From Rusavskia elegans (taxonomy: Eukaryota; Ascomycota; Lecanoromycetes; Teloschistales; Teloschistaceae): DNA of 64,000 nt. The stretch is from contig SAUG01000134.1 in NCBI GenBank assembly GCA_011316305.1, forward strand, positions 1-64,000, in the 5' to 3' direction. Below the pieces are notes generated by a model. It made no database searches, was not told the DNA's origin, and saw only the letters and a program-made list of their open reading frames with translations. The translations under genes and the position numbers were made by a program. Below, in pieces: positions 49,286 to 59,306 of the stretch (positions are counted from its first letter, which is position 1; every line of letters starts with the position of its first letter).

Positions 49286-50077
49286 TTTTAGATAACGCCT
49301 CTAGTATCTGAATAGTCTGTTAATACGCTGTTTAAATTATATTATTTAAAATATTATATAACTAAAAATATCGAGGATAGGTAATATAGATATAGCGTAA
49401 TTAATTATATCTATTTTAAATAATATACTATTTCTAGAAAATAGACTATTTATATTATATTTTAAAATACTATAAAATATAAAAATCGATTTATCGGTTT
49501 ATAAATCGACCTTTTAAGATCCGAATCTAATAGGTTAATTTATTTTATCTAGGCTATTTAAATTACTAAATTAATTTAAAAAATTAAAAACTAAAAGATT
49601 TAAATATTAAATCTTTTAAATTATTCTAATCGGAACTAGTTTCTAGAAAAATAGAATAAACTTTTACTTTAATACCTAGACTATCCGACTATACTATATA
49701 GAACTAGATATATAGCTAATTATATTCTATAATCTATTTAAATTTATAAATATTTTATTAATATTTAATAAGTATCTTTTTAATATTTTATATTATAAAA
49801 TAGTATCTTAATATTATTTTAATTAAAAATTAATACGAATTTTATATTTTTAATCTATATCTAGTTTTTAAAAACAGAGTATTAGTAGTAAGTTATATAA
49901 AATATACTATTTCTATATACTAGCCGTTTTAGACTATTTTTTATTAACTATAATAGGCGGTTTATTTTTAGTAATTTATAATTTAAATATTAATATCTAA
50001 TAAATATCCTATATTTTTTTATATATAATTAATATAATATTAACAGATCATTCCAAAATATAGGGGGCTACCTAAGG
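49286..50077 (-). mobile_element. TA-flanked MITE copy 2 (792 bp), inverted
   Basis: Near full-length inverted copy of the element at 48252-49040, flanked by TA (49284-49285 and 50078-50079). Left end TTTTAGATAACGCC, right end GCTACCTAAGG. The two copies are separated by 241 bp of Copia leader, so the pair forms an inverted repeat of about 790 bp per arm. Separate TA duplications show two independent insertions rather than one long-TIR element. Confidence 0.88.
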
Positions 50078-50438
50078 TAATTACTATATCAAGTATAATA
50101 TTCCTATAGTAACGTATCTATATATAGTAAATTAGCGACTTAATAGTTCTACCCGAAAGGAAGGAAGTTAGTAGTTTAAGCGGCTAGAAGGGGTTGTAAG
50201 ATAAAATAAAAAGGGTCTATTTAGCTATTTATAATTTCGGTAGTTACCGGGGTACTTATAGGTAGTAGTATAACTATAGACTTCGTGGTTTAATAATATA
50301 TATCGGATCTATTAAAGGGTAGATAGGAAAAAAGATTCGATAAAAATATAAAAAAGTTAAATATAAAGATATAATACTAGCGAATAACGATAATTACTAT
50401 TATAAACCAACTCGGCTAGAACTTCCGGGTTTATAACC

Positions 50439-50614
50439 TATTAAAATAATATATATAGAATTTTAAGCTTAATTTACTAAGGTAGGCTTTCGCCTAAACT
50501 AAATATATAAGAAGGAGATAGCAGGGCCTTAGCGCCTAGATCTACTAGGCCTGATCGGCACTAGCGCCCTTGGCGCCTTAGTACAGCTGTTGTGCGTAAT
50601 ACGTACTTCCAACA
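50439..50614 (-). repeat. Copia-zeta 5' LTR (right)
   Basis: 176 bp. The right part retains CAGCTGTTGTGCG and CGTACTTCCAACA, the least mutated version of this end in the window; the left part is mutated (AATAATATATATAGAATTTTAAG). On the minus strand it is followed by TTATAAACCCGG of the leader. Confidence 0.93.
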
Positions 50615-50619
50615 TTTAG

Positions 50620-53600
50620 TACCTAGTAATTAAATATAGTTACTAATTATCTATTTACAGATTATTCCATAGCCGATATACTATAGTAATGAAATAACTC
50701 TACTATAATATTACTACTTATAAATAGAAGTTATTTTAAATACTTTATTACTAAAAATGAAAAAGCCGATTTAATTTTCGATATATATTTTAATAGGCGG
50801 ACTTATTATAGAATTTTAAAGGAATATAAAAAAGGCGATAAATTAATATAGGCTAGTAAAATTAAAGGTAATACTTACTTTAATAGCTTTAGGATAAGAG
50901 TTAAATAGACTCCTTTAATTTATATTATTTTATTACTCGATCTAATATATAGTCGCCTATTTAACGCTATATATTCCGAATATACTAGTATTTCGAAATA
51001 ATTTTAGAAAGTTATTATCTATTATTTATCTGTCTAGGAAATTTTATCATATTAATTACTATTTAGTTACTTTTTAACGCTATTCTTATCTCTTAAATCT
51101 GGTATAAGTACTACTATAAACTATACTGTTTTCCCTTCCTACTATTATAGGCTAAGCTATAATCGCCTTTCTATTACTTCTAGAATTATAGAATATAGGA
51201 ATATATATACTTATCTATTATTAATTCCTTCCTTTTCTATATTTAGCTAAGACTCGAATATATTAAGCTTTATTATATCGAAGCCTTAGAAACTACTATA
51301 GTTAAACGTCTTAGTTTTAACGCTATTAATTATATTATCTACTATTATCGTAATATCGCTAGAAATAATACTATTATTCTAGTTCTAGGAATTCGTTCTA
51401 TAGACCGCTCTAACTTTTATTAGTATTTTAAAAAAAATAGGAAATTATTTTAGAAATTCTTTAAATATACTATCCTAGCTTTTACTCTAATATTTTACTA
51501 TAAAGTAACCTCTATATTTCATCGACTAGTAATACTTCAATTCCTATATTTTTTTAAAATTTCTATTAATTTTCGCGATAAATTAAACTAGACCGACTAT
51601 AATAAAAAGACTCTTTTATAAATCGACTAGCTCGGCGAGACTTTTATTATCGATAGCGATATTTTAAAAAAAGCTAAAATATTCTTTAATATCTAAAGTC
51701 GCCCTAATATATATATCGCTTTCTATTATATAGATATAACTATTGAATACGCTACTTTAAATAATATTATAATTTTTATAGATAAGAATAAATATTAGTA
51801 TATTTTCTAGTATTTATATACTTCTTTAATATTTATTAGATATTACTATTTTAATATTTATCTAGTTTTTATAAGTATATAAATACTTTTAAACAATCGG
51901 CTAATCCTAATAATAGCTATAAACTAGAAGATCTAAAAACTAATAAATATAATATTATTAAATATTTATTCAAAAAAAAAGTATATAATAATATTTTAGA
52001 TTTATTTTTATAGATTCCTACGAGATAGAGCCGATATTAATATAAAGTATTACGGCGATTTACTAGTACTATCTATTATTCGTAAATATATTACTATTTA
52101 CTTTAGAATAGAAAAAAGCCGAGATAGAAACTAAGGAAGTAAAAATAAAAATAATAAAAAATAAAAAATATTAAAAGCCGCTAGCTATCGGAATATTAAA
52201 AGCGGGCTATATAAAACGGAACTATAGATAGCCGGTTAAATTAAATACTATTATAATAGATATTGATTTTTATTTTCTTTTATAAAAGGTATATAATTAG
52301 GAATATAATAAACTATATATTCTTCTACCTAATACACGTATATAATAGTTTTCGAAATTTAGTTTAATAGATATATAAATTATTTTATTTATTAGATATT
52401 CTCTCTATAAGAATTTTCTATCCTAGAATCGAAGTTTAGAGATTATTATTAGAATCTAAATATATAGGTAAAAGTATATACTAATATTTATTTAATAAAT
52501 CCTAATATTATATTATATTTGAAGTTAGAGATTTTATTACTATCTATAAATAAATTAGGCGTAATAATAGGATTTTTTTATATAATTATTTAAATACTTA
52601 TCGGATATTATTTATTTAGGTAACTATCGTCGAGGGTTTTAGTAAAAAATACTAGGATCCTATCCTATAAGTCCTATATATAAAGCTTTCTAAGATAGTT
52701 AATATTATAAAACTATCGGGTATAGATTTAAAGAAAAACTATATTATTTCTATACGCCGGTAGAAAAGGGATAGAAAGAGTATTTTAGAACGTAGTAGTA
52801 ATATTCTTTTTTTTATATTATAATTTCGATATATAACTTATATAGATACTCTATCTAATAGTTTATATTTTATATATTTTCTAGGCTCTATATTCCCTCC
52901 CTATCGGTAAAGTAATAAATTAAAAAGATACTTTATAGGGTAATCGGGTTTCGTTATTATAAAAATTATTATTATTTTAAAAATATATATCGTATCTTCT
53001 ATTTTTTTTTACTTTATTCGTTCTTCTACTAGCCGATAAGTACCCTTAAACGTTTATCTATATCTATCTAATACTATTTAATACCTCGTATATATATAGT
53101 ATATATAGAAAATATATATTCAAATAAGCTATAAATAAAGCTTTTCTATATAATTTTCTTTAGTAATTTTTAAACTTTTTTTTCTATAACTCTAGATATA
53201 TCGATTGAAAATCTAATAAAGCCTTTTAAAAAGGTAATTTAAAATATATTAATACTACTAGCTAATAATAAAAAGTACCGCAGTATAAATTATATAGGGT
53301 TAGCGATATATAAAATTTAGGTAATAGCGATAATAAAGTACTTTAGTAATAATAATAAGATATAGAGAATAAACTACTTTTCTATATATTCGTTATAATT
53401 ATTAAGATATTATATAACTAATCTAGAAAACAGAGTTTCCTTTTAAAATACTATTTTTATAGTTCTAATTCTACCGAACCCTTATTACTATAGATATATA
53501 TTATAAATACCGAAAATTATATTCTTTTATTAATATTTTCTATAGAACGCGTCGCCTGATTACGAATTAATATAATATATTATATCTCTTCTAGCGCGTT

Positions 53601-53760
53601 AGAATAAAGCTAGCTACCCGGGTTTACGGCCTAGTTATTATATAGCTAGGCCCTTTTAGGCTATTATTAAATATCCGGCGGCTATTGAATATATATAGCT
53701 ATATAAGACGTTTAGATTTAATAGAAAAATAGTAAGATTATTATAGCTTTCCTTTAGCTA
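50620..53760 (+). pseudogene. Kappa coding region, right arm, unknown protein
   Basis: Continuation of kappa after Copia-zeta. The plus strand again has long stop-poor frames whose stops are mostly TAG/TAA at presumed Gln/Trp, for example 50630-51900 and 52330-53450 (GLAIYKIQVIAIIKYFS, RYYITNLENRVSFQNTIF). Near 53640 the frame includes GLVII-LGPFRLLLNIRR. It probably belongs to the same large gene or to a second gene of the element. Not recognised. Confidence 0.4.
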
Positions 53761-53771
53761 TCTAGTTATTT

Positions 53772-53888
53772 TCCTTTATTTCCTATTCCCTTCCCTTCCG
53801 CCCCGCCCCGTTCCTTTTTCTCTTCCTTTTCTTCTTTTTTCTTTATCTTCTTTTTCTTTTTTAGCTTCTTTTTTAGTATCTATTATTC
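53772..53888 (+). repeat. Polypyrimidine tract, about 115 nt
   Basis: An almost uninterrupted C/T run, with CCGCCCCGCCCCG near its start and TTCTTCTTTTT-type sequence after. A pyrimidine-only strand contains neither CpA nor TpG, so RIP cannot act on it, which explains why the C residues survive. It may be an ancestral promoter pyrimidine tract or an intron tract of kappa. Confidence 0.85.
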
Positions 53889-55139
53889 TCTTTAGATTAT
53901 TTTAAAATACTATCTAGTAATATAATAATTGGATATAAAAATAGATTTTATTAGAATGTAGTCTAGCTCTTTTTTAGATATTTTCTTCTTTCTAAGCCTC
54001 TTTCCGTATATTATATTATTATTATAACTACTACTATCTATTATAGATTTAAGAATATCTTTAGACCTTAGTTTTTAGATATACTAATATATATATGGGA
54101 TCTATAGGCAGCGATAATAATAATAATAAATATAGTAGAGGAGCAGAGTATATATTAAGTACCAAGATAATATAATATAGCTAATAAATTTATAGCGATT
54201 AATATATACAGAAAAATATCTAGTATAAAAGTTTATATAGTAAATAGTATATACCGATTTCTATTCCTAATTCTAATTATTATTTTATATTTTTTAAAAA
54301 ACTAATATTTAACTACCCTCCTATATAGAACTCTATATACGAGGAGAATAGTAGATTTAGTAGATATTATAGTAAAGGTAAATAGTATTAGATATATCTT
54401 TACCGGAGTAGCGCTAATTCCGGAATTCCTTTATTATTAATAGAATTATTATCCGATAATATATATAGATATTTCGATATTCTAATACTATATAAAAGTA
54501 TTAGCTATAAAATTTATAGTTTGTTCCCCTATCCTAAAAGCTTTATTCTATAGACGGATTAATAAGCGGAGGAGATCTACCTAATAGATATAAGAAATTT
54601 AGTTTAATTAATTATATATATAGAGGGACGATAGGGAGAGGTTTATAATATTTATTATTATAGTATCTAATAGTAATAAAATTTCCGGATATAATTAAAG
54701 TATCTCCTAAAATAGTATAAAAAGAATATAACGGTAGTAAAAGGTTCGAAATAGGCGGAAGGTATTTAGGTAGATATATAGAAGGTACTATATTATAACT
54801 TAAAATAATATAAATACTATCCTTTAACTTTTTTATAATATCTAAAAGGCGTACTATAGGTACTATCGAAGGTAAATAAGCTTCGAATTAACTTTCTATA
54901 GTTCGAAATATAATATTTCTACGTAGTAGTATATATCTAAATCTAAATCTATAGATATACTATAGATATAATATTAAAACTTTATCGCGTTTAATATATA
55001 TTTATAGTATTATCTCATTACGGTAAAATATAAAATACTATAATATATATATTAATAGATATTATAATCTATATTATATCCGTATTATCTATACTCGATA
55101 TTTCTTATTATATTCAGATATATATAGGGCCGTCTAAAG
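53889..55139. other. Kappa right-end non-coding region
   Basis: AT-rich sequence up to the right TIR, with a (GATAAT)n-like run at 54110-54130. Near the end, 55085-55115 shares TATTATCTATACTCGATATT with the MITEs. No convincing frame on either strand. Confidence 0.5.
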
Positions 55140-55276
55140 TAGTAGTTCGAAGGTTATTAAATATATAGTAGGCTATAGTATCTTCCTTCCAGTTTTTATG
55201 GTCCGAGCGGGTTTTAAACTTCGGAACTATACTAATAGGATAGCCGAAACCCTTTAATTTAATATTAACTATTTAT
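55140..55276 (-). pseudogene. Copia-gamma gag fragment right of kappa
   Basis: Aligns with Copia-alpha 860-985 (TTCGGAACTATACTAATAGGATAGC). It proves that kappa inserted into Copia-gamma, and it ends where X4 begins, after CTTTAATTTAATATTAACTATT. Confidence 0.85.
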
Positions 55277-55813
55277 TTAGTTAATTTAATCTTGGTTCTG
55301 GTGCCCGGTAAACCAGTGGTTCGGTGACCAAATTAAACGTTAATATACCAGTATTAAATTTACGGCAGTGGAATTAATACCCTAGTTTATTTAATATAAA
55401 TAACGGTTCTTTATATAGAATTTTAACTTAAATTCACTTAGCAATTTAACGTATCCTTCTACCGGTAATTTAACTATTATAGAAGTTTTTAGAAATATAT
55501 ATATCTCGCAGTTATTATTTATTTCTTTTAACTAGCAATATAAGCTATACTCTCGTAGATCCTACGATTAACTAAAAGCCTTTACGTACGTATATATTCC
55601 TTTAATAGCTATAGCTATAAGCAAAAATAGACGGTAATATCTATATTTATAATAACTATACCTACCCCCGCGGTTATTAACTATTTTATTATAGCTATAA
55701 TAACCTATTTCGATTTTAATCTAGGTTTTCTCTTTACCGCTTTTAAAATATATTATCCGACCTTTTTACCCCCTTTTAGCTTAATCGACCGGGTAAAGCT
55801 TCTAGCTATAGTA
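55277..55813 (+). mobile_element. Element X, copy 4, 5' part, cut by theta
   Basis: Starts TTTAGTTAATTTAATC and follows the X sequence (GGTGCCCGGTAAACCAGTGG, then CCGACCTTTTTACCCCC, LIDRVKLLAI frame). It stops at 55813, after TA, where theta begins. The missing portion does not occur elsewhere in the window, so it should resume right of theta. The conserved frame is open up to the break. Confidence 0.87.
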
Positions 55814-56249
55814 CCTTAGCGGGGTGCACTAGCGTCTTAATGGCAAATTGAAAGGCTATCAACGTAGTACTATATAAGATAGAGTATTATACCAGATAGT
55901 TTAAGTATTTAAAATAAAATTAGATAATATATATATTATAATTCCTTATCGATATAAGATAGTTTTCGGATAGCTATCTAAATAGTCTTTAGATCGAAGT
56001 TTTAGGTAATTATCTATTAAGCCAGATTTCCTATCTAGAGTCTATTCGCTTTAAAATCTATCGAGCGACTATCTATAATAATATCTATTAATATTCTATC
56101 TATTATCTATCTAGCTAAATAGTCTATTACCTGGAATTATCTTTTAGTTTCTTTTTAAAATATTATCTTAATAGACGAAGGTTTAAGTTTAAATTATAGT
56201 AGAACTTTCTATTAATAGGACGTTAATATAATATTAATAGTAGGAAGAT

Positions 56250-57560
56250 ATCGAGAAGCTATTTTAATTTAGGTCGTATTAATAAAAATATAGTATTTCC
56301 TTACTACGTATAGAAGATATATCGAAGATCCTAAATTAGAAGTACTAAGAGAACTATATAAATACGATATATTATCTAAATTACCAGCTCGCTATTATCT
56401 ACCTAATACCTTACTTTTATCTTTATCCCGTTTATAGCGCTGGAAGCTATACGGCTTAAAGTCTATTTTAGCGGTAATAATTAATAAGAATTTATAAATA
56501 TCGATCGCTAAAGGATATAGCGTATATATTATAATAATATAGTTACTAAGAATTAATTTAGAAAAGAAGCTCGAGATCGGAGGTTTCTTTAAATACTAAA
56601 GCGTATTATAAAATTAGGCCGAGGCTATCTATACTACTACTACTCGTTAGTTATAGAATCGCGATAAAGAATAAAATTTTATTACGAAGAAAAATATAAG
56701 CGTATATACTAACTCCTGGAAAATAATCGCTATTATATAGCGGAAGTAAATATAATAGAAAAAGTAGATATAGTAGAAGAAGTAGATATATATTAGGCTT
56801 CTTCTAAGGTCGTTATTCGTATTATAGTTCGGCTTTTTATCTATAACTACTTTTCTATAGATAATTATTTCTAGTACGCGATATATTAATAGTTAGTAAC
56901 GAAGCTAATATAAGTAATAGAAGAACTTACTTATATTATATCTTAATAAAAGTACTAGCTATAAAAACCCTAGGTCCTGCCGAATATTAATTTATATATC
57001 TCGGAATATCGGGTAGGAAAGATATAAAAAGGCCTATATAGAATATACGAGAGTATTAAGACTTTAAAATATAATAACCCTTCCTAATTTAAACGCAGCG
57101 CCTATCGAACGGCTTTTTTAATAGCGTAGGAATAGTTATATATTATTTTTTTCTAGAATACCCCGAAATTTACTTAGTACTATTAAAGCTATTACTATTA
57201 AATTAGTATTCGTACTCTATATAACCGATACTATAAAGGTTTATAAAAATTAATAGCTTTCGGGGCGCTAGGATAGATAGCTTAGATCTATTATATAATA
57301 TATATAGAGAGAGATACCTATTAATTATAATCTTAGAAAAGATAGAAGGGACTATATAAAAAGGTAATTATTAGCTATAGGTACCGTTAAAAATAGGCTA
57401 GCAGTATAGAAGGTACTAACTTAATACTTATACTGCAGAAGACAAGGCGTAAAGGCTATAGAAAAATCAGATAATAAAGTTTAAAAGCCTGGAGAAAACT
57501 TAAAAATATAAGATATATTATAAATATTAGATATAATAAAATCTGATTATTAAAGAATAT
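56250..57560 (+). pseudogene. Theta coding-like region 1, unknown
   Basis: Plus-strand frame with preserved stretches such as ILSKLPARYYLPNTLLLSLS (about 56370) and RWKLYGLKSILAVIINKNLQ (about 56440). Later it reads NAAPIERLFQQRRNSYILFF (about 57100, some Gln restored by eye). Stops are mostly TAG/TAA. No domain recognised. A transposase or recombinase would be expected in such an element, but I see no catalytic motif. Confidence 0.4.
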
Positions 57561-58275
57561 ACTATTAAAATATATAGGCTAAGGATATAGAAATTATATA
57601 AATAGAAGATATAAAAGAAAATAAGTAGATAAAAAGTATTAAAATATATAGGTAATAGTAGAAAGTATAGAAAAAAGATATAGGAAATATAAAGCTAACC
57701 TATAATAAATATAGCCGTTATCGGGCTATAGAGCCCTAGTACTGGTACCAGTAATACTATACTGATATATTAATAGCCTATAGAAGCCTCTACCCGCGCT
57801 ACCTAATCTCCTAAACTTCCCCTAATTACTACCTACGCGGTCTAACGCGTAACTACTATTTATAATACGAGTAGTAGAAGCCTCGATAAACCGTTCGGTT
57901 AATACTTAGTTTTATTTAGTATCTATTAAATTCTATATATTCGGTAGTAGAATCGTAATTTTAGATAAAACTATACTACCTACCTTCTCGAATTTTACTA
58001 TATCTAATAAGCAGTAAATCTAATACTTACTCGCCTAAACCAGTACTAGAAGTATTATCGTAAGTATTCTATCTCTAGCTTTAAAGCTATATTTACTAAT
58101 CTTCTTCTAGATCGCTATAGAAAATAGAATAGTATTAATAATTAATTATAAGATTTCTTAACTATACGCCAGTATAAGGTTTTCGATAAAATTATTCGGA
58201 TATAGTAGATATTTAGTAAAATATAAAGCAATAGAGTAATAGTAGCAAGGGTATTTTATCGAATTAAAAATAATT
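57561..58275. other. Theta, no gene recognised
   Basis: AT-rich relic sequence. The GC-richer part at 57770-57850 (CTCTACCCGCGC, CTACCTAATCTCC) has no recognisable frame. Ends in the 21-bp duplication flanking X5. Confidence 0.45.
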
Positions 58276-58296
58276 AAAGATAAGACCTTTATATAT

Positions 58297-59285
58297 CCCC
58301 CCTGGGGGGCTCCTGTCTAGGGTCATATTGAGTTTTCATATATATATATATATGTTTTATCAACGTTATATACGGCAACGATTATTATATTTTACGTATA
58401 AAGAAATTTTCACAGCCAAAGGTATATTCGTCAGGCAAGATTTACAGCGTAGTTAATTACTTCTATTTAACTATTTCCTTCTTTATTCGATCACGAATCC
58501 TCTACCATATTTAAATACTATATATCCAGTCTTTCCTCGACGTTATATATAATTATCAGCTTCCAATATTTCCGCTATATCTACCTACTATACTGCGAAG
58601 TAATTATAAATAGTCGTTACCTCGTCTATACTTATCGTATAACCCGTACCTAAACGCTCCGCTAAGCTATTAAGGTACTCTTTAGCCCGCGTAGCTTTAA
58701 GACGGTCGCTAGCTATAGGGTCGCTAGCTAGTACGCTGGCTACTACGGCTAGAAGCTTTACCCGGTCGATTAGGCTAAAGGGTAGTAGGGAGGTCGGATA
58801 GCGCGTTTTAAGGGCGGTAAGGAGGAGATTTTTATCGAAGTTAAAATAGGTTGCTCTGGCTATAACGAGGTAGTCGACGTCTTCGAGGGTAGGTATAGTT
58901 GTTACGGATATAAGAAGGTACTATCGTCTGGTTTAGCTGCGGTATAGCTATTACGGGAGTATATACGTACGTAAGGGGTTTTAGTAAGTCGTAGTACTTG
59001 CGAGGGGCTTGTATTACTGGTAAAAGAAGAAGAAGAAAAAGCGATAACTGCGAGGTATACTTATCTATAAAAATTTCTACGTTAGTTAAATTATCGGTAG
59101 AAGGATATGTTATATTACTAAGTAAATTTAAATTAAAATTCTATAGAAAGAACCGTTATTTACGTTAACTGAACTAGGGTACAAGTTCTGCTACCGTATA
59201 CTCAATACTGGTATATTAACGCTTGATTTGCTTACCGAACCACTGGTTCACCGGGTACCAAAACCAAAACAAATTAACTAAATAA
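58297..59285 (-). mobile_element. Element X, copy 5 (989 bp), least mutated
   Basis: Reference copy of X. Flanked by a 21-bp duplication (58276-58296 and 59286-59306, one G/A difference). The plus strand starts CCCCCCTGGGGGGCTCCTG, then a (TA)n run near 58337, and ends CAAATTAACTAAATAAA. The 3' 60 bp keep CCGAACCACTGGTTCACCGG, a near palindrome. The absence of 5' truncation, the unique ends and the variable duplications (10-21 bp) across copies argue for a retroposed unit rather than a DNA transposon, but no A-rich tail or Pol III boxes are clear. Confidence 0.92.
58483..58920 (-). pseudogene. Conserved ORF of element X, unknown protein
   Basis: Minus-strand frame of about 145 codons. It reads DVDYLVIARATYFNFDKNLL, later LIDRVKLLAVVASVLASDPI, AKEYLNSLAERLGTGYTISI and VDIAEILEADNYI, ending near FVIE and TAA. 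Three internal stops fit CAG-to-TAG changes. The same frame is found in copies 1, 2, 3 and 4, where length differences between VVAS and AKEY/AKKY are multiples of three codons. This suggests real coding selection before RIP. The fold looks soluble and alpha-helical; no family recognised. The start is uncertain because upstream another frame is also open. Confidence 0.65.
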
Positions 59286-59306
59286 AAAGATAAAACCTTT
59301 ATATAT

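Larger units (their letters stand above)
47801..50438 (-). other. Copia-zeta leader with two MITE insertions
   Basis: Leader between gag and the 5' LTR, homologous to Copia-alpha 1151-2206 once the MITEs at 48252-49040 and 49286-50077 and one TA of each are removed. The host segment between them (49043-49283) matches Copia-alpha 1573-1815. No coding capacity. Confidence 0.7.
41070..50614 (-). mobile_element. Copia-zeta, full-length Ty1/Copia element in kappa
   Basis: Minus-strand Copia with 176-bp LTRs at 41070-41245 (3') and 50439-50614 (5') and a perfect TTTAG duplication (41065-41069 and 50615-50619). Order from the right is LTR, leader (with two TA-flanked MITEs), gag (with a SINE), pol, spacer, accessory ORF, LTR. 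Net length is about 7.5 kb. It is the only copy whose gag-pol order is broken only by the SINE and provides the empty sites used for the others. Confidence 0.93.
35870..55139. mobile_element. Kappa, very large TA-flanked TIR DNA element
   Basis: Inserted in Copia-gamma gag with a TA duplication (35868-35869 and 55140-55141). Copia-alpha 850-880 shows the empty site. Left end CCTTAGGTAGCGCC; right end, as reverse complement, CTTTAGACGGCCC. Imperfect TIRs. After removing Copia-zeta it is about 9.7 kb, far larger than usual Tc1/mariner elements, the best known TA-inserting group. Near its right end TATTATCTATACTCGATATT is shared with the 0.79-kb TA-flanked MITEs at 48252 and 49286, which therefore look like its deletion derivatives. 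The superfamily is not determined. Confidence 0.75.
4741..55276 (-). mobile_element. Copia-gamma, the host element broken by nested insertions
   Basis: A minus-strand Ty1/Copia relic that forms the base layer of the window. Its segments are 4741-7070, 22425-22787, 31374-35869 and 55140-55276, and each joins the next when an insertion and one TSD copy are removed: GATTC for Gypsy-A, TAATC for Copia-delta, TA for kappa. The joined order matches the uninterrupted Copia-zeta at 42220-47560. It is further interrupted by MITE 2 (5170), X1 (5770), X3 (31910), MITE 3 (34019) and X4 (55277). No LTR of its own is visible: the 5' end lies beyond X4/theta and the 3' end is lost or diverged near 4740. Confidence 0.88.

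Noticed and set aside
48252..50077. A single transposon with 790-bp terminal inverted repeats
   Set aside because: The 241-bp centre is Copia leader, and each arm has its own TA duplication and its own pair of TIRs, so these are two insertions.
35870..55139. Helitron or Starship-type element
   Set aside because: There are imperfect TIRs and a TA duplication, no CTRR hairpin end, and no tyrosine recombinase frame that I could recognise at the 5' end.
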